Assembly: GCA_002722705.1 (NCBI GenBank)
Contig: PBMP01000076.1
Span: 1 to 36,111, forward strand
Source: Pseudobdellovibrionaceae bacterium
Lineage (GTDB): Bacteria > Bdellovibrionota > UBA1018 > UBA6935
Length of the DNA: 36,111 nt
Direction: 5' to 3'
Made by a program: the position numbers and the translations under genes. Positions 17,954 to 26,141 of the stretch are shown here, piece by piece. The notes below the pieces were generated by a model. It did not search any database. It was not told the DNA's origin and was given only the letters and a program-made list of their open reading frames with translations. Numbering within the stretch: the first letter of the stretch is position 1; each line of letters begins with the position of its first letter.

Positions 17954-19216
17954 CTATTCGTTATTTTCATTTAATTTTTGTTTAACTCTTGATGCGGCAT
18001 CAATCATGGCTGAGTTTTCTTCGAAAAGCCAATCGATAGTTTTTTGGATTTTTCTTTTTTGATACGCTTCTTTTGTTTCCTTTGGTTTTTTTTCAGGAAC
18101 GAGTTTTTTTGGAAGTTCTTCGTCGAGTTTTAAATACGTGATCATTTGAACTGGATCTGTGAAATTTAAGTGAAGGGGAACTCTTCCTTCAAAATCTTCA
18201 AAGGCAGATGCGTTTTCTCTGAGATGAATAATGAGTCCGATTTTCCACTTTTTTTGATCTTCTGGGTTTAATTTTTTTCGTTCAATTTCGATTTGTTCAA
18301 ACCAAAGAAGAAAGTCATATACTCGTTTTAGTGTGAAAGAGAGGGAGTAAATTCCTGATGCCGAGCGACTGACTAAAAATCGAGCTGAATACTTTTGCCC
18401 CATTAAACTATTAATTCGAAACTGTGCATGAACTTTGTCATGAAACCATATTTTTTTTGGAGATTGCTCTGTTCCATCAATCACTTGTGTAGAGAGAGTG
18501 GCAAGTATAGGTTCTTCGAAGAAAGGAAGGGATTCATAAAGATCATCCCAGGTTGATTCTTCATCAAACATCGGGTTGAAAAGAATAGGAAAAAAAAGAT
18601 CATAACGATGATTGTTAGTTTGACTAAGGTCTTTGATCTTTTGATGAATATAATAAATTGAAAGTTCGGGAAGAAAAAAAGAATGAGTGGACGGAGATTC
18701 TACATATTTTCTAAAAGACTTTAAAGACTCAAACCATTCTCCAATACTGACATAGAAAAGAGATGCTTTTAGAAGTTTTTCGTAAGTAAGGTTGTTTTTT
18801 GAGATAATCTCTTCGAGTTTTTGTTTTTCAAAAAGAATGAGGACCCGAGCCCCTTTGAGTTCATCTGGAAGGATTTGTTTTGCGTATGGAGGGGCGTTAT
18901 TTTCTGCCCACTGTTCCCATTTTGTAATCTCTTTAGAGACGTCTTCTAATTTTTTTAGGAGATTTTTGAGTTTAAAGTTCCATTCAGGAATAGGAAGATG
19001 ACTCAAACGTTTTCTCGATCCAGTTGCTTCAAACAGTCGTAGTGCTCGTTCAAAAACTCGAATCTTTGGAGAATCTTTCTCTGCAGAGAAATCATTCATT
19101 TTTGAAATAACCGTTTCAACCAGAGGAGCTTGTGAGTAGTCAAACAAGAACTCACAAGGAATTGCCCAAGAGAGAGAAGAAAATAAAAGAAGAAGGAGGG
19201 AGCAAAGTTTAAGCAT
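17954..19216 (-). CDS. Exported protein of unknown function
   Basis: A 420-residue protein with a strong signal peptide (residues 1-18, ending LSWA, cleavage before IPCEF). The rest is soluble, predicted mostly helical and rich in Lys/Glu, with aromatic-rich stretches such as FHDKVHAQFR and VYDFLLWFEQIEIERKK. No catalytic motif or repeat is recognised, so no function is assigned. Only two or so cysteines occur. It heads the minus-strand run and is followed after 8 bases by the MscS-type gene, so these two are very likely cotranscribed, perhaps for envelope stress. AAAGAA upstream is a weak Shine-Dalgarno. Confidence 0.65.
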   Translation of the reverse strand: MLKLCSLLLLLFSSLSWAIPCEFLFDYSQAPLVETVISKMNDFSAEKDSPKIRVFERALRLFEATGSRKRLSHLPIPEWNFKLKNLLKKLEDVSKEITKWEQWAENNAPPYAKQILPDELKGARVLILFEKQKLEEIISKNNLTYEKLLKASLFYVSIGEWFESLKSFRKYVESPSTHSFFLPELSIYYIHQKIKDLSQTNNHRYDLFFPILFNPMFDEESTWDDLYESLPFFEEPILATLSTQVIDGTEQSPKKIWFHDKVHAQFRINSLMGQKYSARFLVSRSASGIYSLSFTLKRVYDFLLWFEQIEIERKKLNPEDQKKWKIGLIIHLRENASAFEDFEGRVPLHLNFTDPVQMITYLKLDEELPKKLVPEKKPKETKEAYQKRKIQKTIDWLFEENSAMIDAASRVKQKLNENNE

Positions 19217-19394
19217 GCGTATTCTTTAACTGATTGAAAGCAATAATAAAAGAGTAAAAAACTCAAATAATAACATAGAGATAAATTTAGTTCTTTGGTT
19301 TTGAGCTGGGTGACTCTTTAGGTCATTAAAACAAGCTTGGGTCAGCTGCGGTTTCTTGATATCTTTTGTTGTACAAAAAAGAGGGGCACGGAAG

Positions 19395-20402
19395 ATGATC
19401 TTTTTCACAATGATGGTGAGCGGGTGGATTTCACTTGTTAATGGGGCGAGCGTATTTTCTTTACCAGCTTCAATGGATAAAGTGGTTGCACGAAATGCGA
19501 GTGAGGCAAATAGTGCTACTCAAATTTTTTGGAATACACGACTTCAAAAAAAGAAGCTCTTTGTAGATCCGGCGTTTAAATGGAAGTCTTTGTTTACTTC
19601 ACTTACAATGAGCGATGTCGGTAAAGAGTTTCCCATCGCAGGTATGAATGAAAAAGGACTTGTTATTCATAATGTTTCAAAAAGCCAAAGTACGGAAAAT
19701 CAAACTCTTTATCAACTTCAGTGGCTTCAAATGATTTTAGATACGAGCAGTGATCTTGCTTCGGCAATCTTTCATGCGTCTTCTATTGCGGCTTCTCTAC
19801 TCGGAGAGAATGCTCAATTTATCGTATGTGATTGGACTGGAGAGTGTGGAATTTTTGAGTCACATGGGATTTGGAAGATTAGGTCGGGTGATGAGGTTTC
19901 TTACCCTGTTTTAACAGAGTCGTCTTATGACGAGTCACTTGAGTTTTTAAGTAAACATGAAGGATATGGCGGAGAACTTCCTATTCCTCAGGGAGTAAGT
20001 AGCCTGGAAAGATTTGTAAGGATGGTCTTTTTATCTAGTAGATACGACTCTTCTGAGTCTTCCTTAAATTTCTCGTTTAGACTTTTGGATCAAATCTCTC
20101 AGCCAAGTACTCAATGGAATTCTGTTTTTCACGTTCGACTAAGACAGTTGTATTTTAAAAAACATGACTTCAATAAAACAAAGTGGATTCAAATGGAAGT
20201 TCTTCCAGTGAGTTGTCAGACAGAATTGATTTCATGGAAAATAAAAACAGACGAGTTTGGAGATCAAAGTAAAAGAGGGTTGCCTTGGACTGATGAAAAG
20301 GCAAATGAGTTCATTTCAAATTATCCTCTCTTTGATGAAAACCAAAAAAAGGCAATTGTAGATTTTAGTTTGAATCAGGTTAACTGTGAGGAAGAACAAT
20401 GA
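19395..20402 (+). CDS. Exported choloylglycine-hydrolase/penicillin-V-acylase-like protein, nucleophile Cys absent
   Basis: A 335-residue exported protein; the ATG at 19395 gives a proper signal peptide (cleavage after VNGA), while an in-frame start at 19356 would add 13 residues. It resembles the Ntn-hydrolase family of bile-salt and penicillin V acylases: a short N-terminal strand leading to KVVARN, then GMNEKGLVIHNVS (matching the family G-x-NEKGL motif), then FIVCDWTGECGIFE (matching the family aDxtGe..iiE strand). Known members begin, after processing, with a catalytic Cys; here the first mature residue is Ser (SVFSL), and the RNMD-like motif is RNAS, losing the Asp. It may be inactive or use serine. 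GAGGGG lies 8 bases before the ATG. The stop overlaps the next start by 4 bases. Confidence 0.6.
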   Translation: MIFFTMMVSGWISLVNGASVFSLPASMDKVVARNASEANSATQIFWNTRLQKKKLFVDPAFKWKSLFTSLTMSDVGKEFPIAGMNEKGLVIHNVSKSQSTENQTLYQLQWLQMILDTSSDLASAIFHASSIAASLLGENAQFIVCDWTGECGIFESHGIWKIRSGDEVSYPVLTESSYDESLEFLSKHEGYGGELPIPQGVSSLERFVRMVFLSSRYDSSESSLNFSFRLLDQISQPSTQWNSVFHVRLRQLYFKKHDFNKTKWIQMEVLPVSCQTELISWKIKTDEFGDQSKRGLPWTDEKANEFISNYPLFDENQKKAIVDFSLNQVNCEEEQ

Positions 20403-20857
20403 GAGGAATCTTTCTCTTTTTTTTTCTTGGAGTTCCAGTTGTTTTTTCAAAAACATGGGTTTGTGAAATAAATGATTTTTCTTCTTCAAAAATTCGATGG
20501 AATTGGGATGGCGAATCTCAAATAAAAGTCATTGAACAGTGGTCACAGGAAAAAAAAGACTGGGAACCCACCTATTTTGATGTTTCTGTTTACGAATTTG
20601 AAGCAATTGGTCAAAGAAATATTCAATGGACGGCAAAAGATTCAAAGAAAGTCGACTGGAGTCATCCCAATTATAAAAATCAATGCTTTGTTTCCTTAAA
20701 GCCTGTATTGACCGTTCATCTTCAAGATCAAAATGATCACTGGTCGGGGACTTCTTGGCTTGAGGTGGATTGGCTTACGAATCCAAGTCTTTCACCTCGA
20801 ATTTGTAGATCACCGCGTTATCCAGCTCCAAAATCATTTTCCATTCATTGTAATTAA
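20399..20857 (+). CDS. Small exported protein of unknown function
   Basis: A 152-residue protein with a signal peptide (1-18, ending VVFS), mature part about 135 residues, Trp-rich (WNWDGES, WEPTYF, WTAKDSKKVDW, WSGTSWLEVDW) and with four cysteines that could pair in the periplasm. It is probably a small beta-sandwich, but no family is recognised. Its ATG overlaps the stop of the choloylglycine-hydrolase-like gene (ATGA), so the two are translationally coupled and likely act together. Confidence 0.65.
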   Translation: MRGIFLFFFLGVPVVFSKTWVCEINDFSSSKIRWNWDGESQIKVIEQWSQEKKDWEPTYFDVSVYEFEAIGQRNIQWTAKDSKKVDWSHPNYKNQCFVSLKPVLTVHLQDQNDHWSGTSWLEVDWLTNPSLSPRICRSPRYPAPKSFSIHCN

Positions 20858-20919
20858 TTTCTACATTGCACTGAGTCTTAAGCTGAAGGTTGTGTCTTAA
20901 TCCCTCTTTATTGTATGAA

Positions 20920-20925
20920 TATAAG
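20920..20925 (+). promoter_or_regulatory. Possible -10 element of dnaE
   Basis: TATAAG matches the -10 consensus in 5 of 6 positions and lies 18 bases before the dnaE ATG; the 17-base-spaced -35 (TTAATC) is poor. It would give a leader of about 10-12 bases containing only the AGAGGG ribosome-binding site, which is short. Confidence 0.25.
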
Positions 20926-20943
20926 CGCTAAAGAGAGGGTTTC

Positions 20944-23900
20944 ATGTCTGAAGAGTTGTCTCAAGAAGGTTTACAAAAGAGTGATTTTGTCCATTTACAC
21001 GTTCATACTCAGTACAGTGTTTTGCAGGGAGCAATTCGAGTTAAACCACTTTTAGAAAAAGCAAAAGCGCTTGGCATGCCCGCAGTGGCGATGACAGATA
21101 CAAATAATCTTTTTGGAGCTGTTGATTTTTATTTAGAAGCAAAAAAAGCAGGAATCAAACCTATTTTAGGATGCGAGATTCTTTATACCCATGATGGAAG
21201 AATGCAGCTTTCACAAATGGCAAAAACAGGGCATTTACAGCAGGAATTTAAACCTCGCTATTATCAATTGGTCCTGTTGTGTGAAAATATGCTCGGGTAT
21301 CGAAATCTCTGTAAGATGCTTACTCGAGCATACGTCGAAGCACCTGAACCAGTAAAAGGTCAACCGGCGTGGCCACGAGCGTTTGTAAGTGAGTCTTTAC
21401 TAAAAGAATATTCAGAAGGATTAATTTGTTTAGCTGGAAGTCTAAGAACAGAAATGTCTTATCTTCTTTTAAAAGGCGAAACAGAAGCGGCAGAGAACCA
21501 GGCTCTTCTTTTAAAAAAAATTTTTGGTGATCGATTCTATTTTGAACTAGTGGATTCAGGTATTCCTGAACAAGAATGGATTAATGAGACTCTTTATGAA
21601 TGGGGGAAAAAACATCACATTCGTTCGGTGATGACTTCAGACTGTCACTACTTAAATACAGAGGATGCGGATGCTCAAGAAGTGCTTCAATGTATTGATG
21701 TGGGACGAAATCTAGATATTGATCGACCTAAGAGTCTTGTTCCGTCACAATTTTACTTTAAATCAGCAGAAGAAATGAAAAAAAGAGGAGAGCGATATCC
21801 TGAAGCGCTTGAAGAATCTCTAAAAATTGCAGAGCGTTGCAATGTTGAGTTTCAGTTTGAAGATTCAGATGGAAAACCCATTTATCATTTACCCAATTAT
21901 CGTCCAGATGGAGTGTCAAAAGAAGATGACTTTGATCTGATTCAGTACTTTAGAGTACAGTGTGAAGCTGGATTAGAAAAACGTTTGAGGGAACCTCAAA
22001 TTGAAGAAATAAAAGCTCAGGGAAATTGGGAGGAAAAAGAAAAAGAATATCGAGATCGTTTAAATTACGAGATCGATATGATTATTGGAACAGGCTTTGC
22101 TGGATATTTTTTGATCGTCGCAGACTTTATTAACTGGGCGAAAGAGAATGGAATACCGGTAGGTCCAGGGCGAGGCTCCGGAGCCGGATCAATTGTTGCT
22201 TATTCTTTGCGAATTACAAATATTGATCCGATTCAGTTTCAGCTCCTCTTTGAACGGTTTATTAACCCAGAGCGAATCTCAATGCCCGACTTCGATGTTG
22301 ACTTTTGTCAAGATCGAAGAGGTGAGGTGATTGACTATGTTTCAAGAAAGTACGGAGTTGAAAATGTTTGTCAGATTATTACTTTTGGTAAACTTCAAGC
22401 TCGTGCGGTACTTCGAGACGTAGGGAGAGTTCTTGGTCTGAGTTTTACAGAGACAGATCAAATCACAAAACTTTTACCAGATGAATTAAATATTAAATTG
22501 AAAAGTGCACTTGAGAAAGAACCTGCTTTAGGTGAACTGATTGATCGAGACTCTAAGGTGAAGCAGGTTTTTGATTATGCACTTAAACTCGAAGGGCTTT
22601 ACCGAAATCCAGGAATTCATGCAGCTGGAGTGATCATTACTGAAGACCCCGTAGTAAACTATTGTCCACTTTTTGCCGGAAAAGATGGGGATGTCGTTAC
22701 TCAATTTGATAAAGATTTTGCAGAAAAAATAGGTCTAGTGAAATTTGATTTTCTTGGACTCAAGACACTCACCGTTATTGATAATGCTGTCAAATTGGTT
22801 CAAAGTTCTGCAGAAATGGGAACTCCAGAGAAGCATTTTTCTATTGAAACCATTCGCTATGATGATCAAAAGGTTTTTGATCTTGTGAGTTCGGGAGATA
22901 CAGATGGGGTCTTTCAAGTAGAGAGCTCCGGAATGAAGGATTTGTGTTCTCGACTTCGTCCAAACTCAGTCGAAGACTTAACAGCGATTAATGCGCTTTA
23001 TCGTCCAGGTCCTCTGGGATCAGGGATGGTGGACGATTTTATTGAACGAAAGCATGGACGGAAGCCGATTGAATATGAACTTCCTATTTTAGAACCTATT
23101 TTGAAAGACACCTATGGAGTGATTCTTTATCAAGAGCAAGTCATGCAAATTGCAAGAGAACTGGCAGGGTATTCGTTAGGACAAGCGGATATGCTTAGAC
23201 GAGCAATGGGGAAGAAAAAAGCAGATGAGATGGCTCGACACCGAGAAATCTTTTTAAACGGAGCGAAAGAAAAAAATCTTCCAGAAAAAAGCGCAGCAAC
23301 TATTTATGATTTAATGGCGAAATTCGCGGAATACGGATTCAATAAGTCCCATTCCGCTGCTTATGCGGTTTTAACTTATCAAACGGCTTATTTAAAAACA
23401 TATTATCCTGCAGAGTTTATGGCTGCTTTGATGACTACAGAGATGGATAATACTGATAAATTAACGAAATACATTCAAGATGCAAAAGCCCATGATATTG
23501 AAATTCTTCCTCCCGATGTAAATCAATCCATGGATCGCTTTAGTGTAGAAAAGAAAAAAGATTTTAATGGAAAAATAAAAAAAGGCATTCGATTTGGTCT
23601 TGCTGCCATAAAAGGAGTGGGAGGCGCAGCCGTTGAATCGATTATCGCAGCGAGAGAAGGACGTTCTCTTTTAGAAACTCCAAATCCAAATGAAGTTATT
23701 GAATCGGGTCCTTTTAAGAATGTGGTTGATCTTACCAAGCGAGTTTCTACGAGAAAAGTAAACAAAAAAGTTCTCGAAGCATTAACGATGTCCGGTGCAT
23801 TAGATCAAATTTCAGAGGTGAATCGAGCTTCTTTATTTGTATCTTTAGAGGGAGTTCTTGAGCATGCTGCAGACGAACAAGCTGAAAGAGAACTGGGACA

Positions 23901-24699
23901 GTCTTCCTTATTTGATGCCTTTAGTGCAGAAGAAATTAAACTCGTTACCCCTACTGATGCACTTTTTAAAAGTGAATCTGATTGGCCTCTTTCTTTAAAA
24001 TTAGTCAAAGAGAAGCAAGTCGTTGGATTTTATGTTTCAGGTCACCCCATGGATTCTTGGCAAACCATTTGTGATCAATGGTTAGGGTGGAGTATTGAAA
24101 AAATTAAAAAATTCGTAGAAGAACGTTCTCAACTTGAGGTTCCACAGAGTCCAGCTCCTCTTGGAGGAGGTTTTCGAAGACGTCCAAAAAAAGAAGTTCG
24201 AGTGGCAGGTTTGATGACTAGCCTTAAAGAGATTACGACTAAAAAAGGATCTCGAATGGCTTTTGGGGAATTGGAAGATCTAACCGGAAAAATTGAAGTC
24301 GTCTTCTTCCCTGATACTTTTGAGAAGTTTCAGGAAATTATTCGCTTGGCCTCAAATGAAGCAGAGGCAGTGATTGTTCATGCAGATGTTGAAATTCGAC
24401 CAGATGAGCCTGCTAAACTTCTTGCAAAAGGGATGGTATGGGCAAAGGATGCCCACGAAGGTCGAGCAGAAAAAGTTACTTTAAATTTAAATGCGGAAAA
24501 AGTATCAATTGATCAGTTGCGTGAGTTAAAGCAGAGTCTTCATGAATTTCGAGGAAAATGCACATTTAGCATTCAATTCAATGATCCACGATTTAAAACA
24601 CATTTGGAGCTTCCAGAGACCACAAAAGTATCTGGAACTCCTCAGTTTGTAACTCGGATGACTCAAATCTTTGGTCCCGAAGTCGTTGAAATGCGATAA
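20944..24699 (+). CDS. dnaE: DNA polymerase III alpha subunit, DnaE1 type
   Basis: The catalytic subunit of the replicative polymerase, 1251 residues (E. coli 1160). The N-terminal PHP domain starts VHLHVHTQYSVLQGA and contains MTDTNNLFGAVDF. The polymerase core has GPGRGSGAGSIVAYSL and the metal-binding aspartates in MPDFDVDFCQDRR (D449, D451). GIHAAGVIIT, LYRPGPLGSGMVDDF and YGFNKSHSAAYAVLTYQTA are typical. A helix-hairpin-helix region follows (~870-960), and an OB-fold at ~1085-1130 (VRVAGLMTSLKEITTKKG). The C-terminal ~80 residues would bind tau. The sequence QSSLFDAF resembles a clamp-binding motif. AGAGAGGG lies 5 bases before the ATG. It appears monocistronic, with an IS inserted 70 bases after its stop. 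Confidence 0.97.
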   Translation: MSEELSQEGLQKSDFVHLHVHTQYSVLQGAIRVKPLLEKAKALGMPAVAMTDTNNLFGAVDFYLEAKKAGIKPILGCEILYTHDGRMQLSQMAKTGHLQQEFKPRYYQLVLLCENMLGYRNLCKMLTRAYVEAPEPVKGQPAWPRAFVSESLLKEYSEGLICLAGSLRTEMSYLLLKGETEAAENQALLLKKIFGDRFYFELVDSGIPEQEWINETLYEWGKKHHIRSVMTSDCHYLNTEDADAQEVLQCIDVGRNLDIDRPKSLVPSQFYFKSAEEMKKRGERYPEALEESLKIAERCNVEFQFEDSDGKPIYHLPNYRPDGVSKEDDFDLIQYFRVQCEAGLEKRLREPQIEEIKAQGNWEEKEKEYRDRLNYEIDMIIGTGFAGYFLIVADFINWAKENGIPVGPGRGSGAGSIVAYSLRITNIDPIQFQLLFERFINPERISMPDFDVDFCQDRRGEVIDYVSRKYGVENVCQIITFGKLQARAVLRDVGRVLGLSFTETDQITKLLPDELNIKLKSALEKEPALGELIDRDSKVKQVFDYALKLEGLYRNPGIHAAGVIITEDPVVNYCPLFAGKDGDVVTQFDKDFAEKIGLVKFDFLGLKTLTVIDNAVKLVQSSAEMGTPEKHFSIETIRYDDQKVFDLVSSGDTDGVFQVESSGMKDLCSRLRPNSVEDLTAINALYRPGPLGSGMVDDFIERKHGRKPIEYELPILEPILKDTYGVILYQEQVMQIARELAGYSLGQADMLRRAMGKKKADEMARHREIFLNGAKEKNLPEKSAATIYDLMAKFAEYGFNKSHSAAYAVLTYQTAYLKTYYPAEFMAALMTTEMDNTDKLTKYIQDAKAHDIEILPPDVNQSMDRFSVEKKKDFNGKIKKGIRFGLAAIKGVGGAAVESIIAAREGRSLLETPNPNEVIESGPFKNVVDLTKRVSTRKVNKKVLEALTMSGALDQISEVNRASLFVSLEGVLEHAADEQAERELGQSSLFDAFSAEEIKLVTPTDALFKSESDWPLSLKLVKEKQVVGFYVSGHPMDSWQTICDQWLGWSIEKIKKFVEERSQLEVPQSPAPLGGGFRRRPKKEVRVAGLMTSLKEITTKKGSRMAFGELEDLTGKIEVVFFPDTFEKFQEIIRLASNEAEAVIVHADVEIRPDEPAKLLAKGMVWAKDAHEGRAEKVTLNLNAEKVSIDQLRELKQSLHEFRGKCTFSIQFNDPRFKTHLELPETTKVSGTPQFVTRMTQIFGPEVVEMR

Positions 24700-24769
24700 T
24701 GAATCGATATCAAAGTATGAATTCGAAACTGAGTAGTAATCCATTGATTTAATTAAAAAAAAATACCGT

Positions 24770-24793
24770 ATTGACTCATTGAATGGTGTTACC
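24770..24793. repeat. IS terminal inverted repeat, transposase 3' end side
   Basis: ATTGACTCATT, a 5-base spacer (GAATG), then GTGTTACC. The transposase stop codon (24776-24778) and its last few codons (GNTIQ) lie inside this repeat, so the IS end is under both coding and transposase-binding constraint. Confidence 0.75.
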
Positions 24794-25981
24794 AAGATCT
24801 GAAGTAGGGATTGCGCTGTCTCGGTCTCTCTCTGATTCTAGCTTTTTTTTCAATTTAAAAAACTGGGCAAGAAGTTCTTCTCTTTGATCAGTTAATTTCC
24901 ATGGAGAAAGTTTTGTTTTTGTTTCTCTAAGTTTGGATTTGTCTTCTTCTGGAAGACTTGAATCATTAAGAAGACGTTCGTACGGGGTTTTGGGTTCATC
25001 ATATTTCTTTTTGTACTTTTTCCCAACTCTGACTTTGGATTTTAATTTCATTTGGGGATGGAAGTAATTGAGAAGAAGGCTATTTACTCGATATACATCA
25101 TTCATCAGAGAAAGAAGTTCTTTGAAATCGAATCTTTCGTATCCAAATAACTGTCTGATATGAGTCCAATTTTTTTGTTCTACGTGGGCATTGTCGTTTT
25201 TGTGGTAACTTCTAGAGCGCGTCATTACGAACTTCTTACGATGCTTGGGCCCTCCTTCTTTGTGTGAACTAAGATATTCTTTGAGTCGATGATTTAAAAA
25301 TTCTGTTCCGTTGTCTACGTTAAAAACAGCTATTTCAAAGGGAAGTTCTGATTCAATCTCTTCTATTGCAGCACAAACATTTTTGGCGTGTTTACCCCAA
25401 ACACCTCTACTTTCTGTCCAACCTGAGAATTCGTCTGTAATATTGACGCTCCAAATAAAATCTCCCAATAGACTTCCTCCACAGTGAGCCACTGTATCTA
25501 CATCTACAGTACCTGCTCTGCTAGCTATATTACCCAATGCTTTAACAGGAATCATCTCCTTTAAAAGTTTTCCTGGCCGAGTGCCAGACCTCCGTGAACG
25601 ACGATATTGCGCTCTGTAGGGTTTAAGATAGCGGTCAATTGATGATGCACTCATTTGAAGAAGTTTTTCTTGAACTTCTTCAGTTAGACCACTTCCAGGA
25701 AGCCAGTCCTTCATCGCTCGAACGAGTCTTTTTGAGCACATTTGATCTGATTTTCTCCAAATCTTTCTCAATCCCTTAATGGCTTCTTCATCGTAGATTC
25801 TTTTTGCTCCGCGAGCTGACTTTCTCTTTTTTTGCGGTTTTAAAGCTCTGATTAATGATTTTCTATGAAGTCCTGTGTACCTCTGTGCTTCGTCAAGTAG
25901 CTGACTTCGGCGAGAGCGATCTGCTTTCTGGTAACAGTTGGTCAAAAATTCAATATATTCTCGTTTCAAACGTCCACTCAT
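24776..25981 (-). CDS. DDE (rve integrase-core) transposase
   Basis: About 401 residues from the ATG at 25981, which has AAGGAAG 7 bases upstream; in-frame ATGs at 26005 and 26047 lack such a site. The N-terminal half is a basic helix-turn-helix DNA-binding region (LLDEAQRYTGLHRKSLIRAL, then a basic linker and CSKRLVRAMKDWLP). The retroviral-integrase core holds the DDE triad: Asp in VDVDTVAHCGG, Asp in VFNVDNGTEFLNH and Glu in KNDNAHVEQKNW. It belongs to the one-gene transposase group with KPG-LL, DxVAHCGG and HVEQKNW motifs, distantly like IS481/IS3 OrfB; I cannot name the ISfinder family. The protein cuts and joins the IS ends. The reading frame is intact. Confidence 0.9.
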   Translation of the reverse strand: MSGRLKREYIEFLTNCYQKADRSRRSQLLDEAQRYTGLHRKSLIRALKPQKKRKSARGAKRIYDEEAIKGLRKIWRKSDQMCSKRLVRAMKDWLPGSGLTEEVQEKLLQMSASSIDRYLKPYRAQYRRSRRSGTRPGKLLKEMIPVKALGNIASRAGTVDVDTVAHCGGSLLGDFIWSVNITDEFSGWTESRGVWGKHAKNVCAAIEEIESELPFEIAVFNVDNGTEFLNHRLKEYLSSHKEGGPKHRKKFVMTRSRSYHKNDNAHVEQKNWTHIRQLFGYERFDFKELLSLMNDVYRVNSLLLNYFHPQMKLKSKVRVGKKYKKKYDEPKTPYERLLNDSSLPEEDKSKLRETKTKLSPWKLTDQREELLAQFFKLKKKLESERDRDSAIPTSDLGNTIQ

Positions 25982-26071
25982 CAATACACTTCCTTGTGTT
26001 TTCATAGAGTTACATCTTCTCACAAGGTAACTCTGGTTATGAGGCAACGTATCCGTTCTTCAAATTAGTTC

Positions 26072-26094
26072 GGTAACACTTTTAATGAGTCAAT
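26072..26094. repeat. IS terminal inverted repeat, transposase 5' end side
   Basis: The complement of the opposite end: GGTAACAC, a 4-base spacer, then AATGAGTCAAT. It matches the other repeat except in the spacer, which is one base shorter. It lies about 90 bases upstream of the transposase start and 47 bases upstream of the neighbouring plus-strand gene. Confidence 0.75.
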
Positions 26095-26141
26095 TCGCTA
26101 AAGAAACTAAACTGATTGTCCTTTTTATCCGATAAGAAGGG

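Larger units (their letters stand above)
24770..26094 (-). mobile_element. Insertion sequence with rve/DDE transposase, about 1.3 kb
   Basis: A single transposase gene is bounded by imperfect terminal inverted repeats of 24 and 23 bases (ATTGACTCATT and GTGTTACC shared, with a 4-5 base mismatched spacer between them). The transposase is on the minus strand. No clear target-site duplication is seen next to either end, so the exact boundary could lie a few bases further out, or the duplication may have decayed. It sits between dnaE and the transglutaminase-like gene, 47 bases from the start of the latter, where it could have replaced native promoter sequence. Both ends and all catalytic residues are present, so it could be active. 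Confidence 0.8.

Noticed and set aside
24755..26110. Target-site duplication around the IS
   Set aside because: Flanks compared at several trial boundaries (…ACCGTA on the left, TTCGCT… on the right) show no direct repeat longer than chance.
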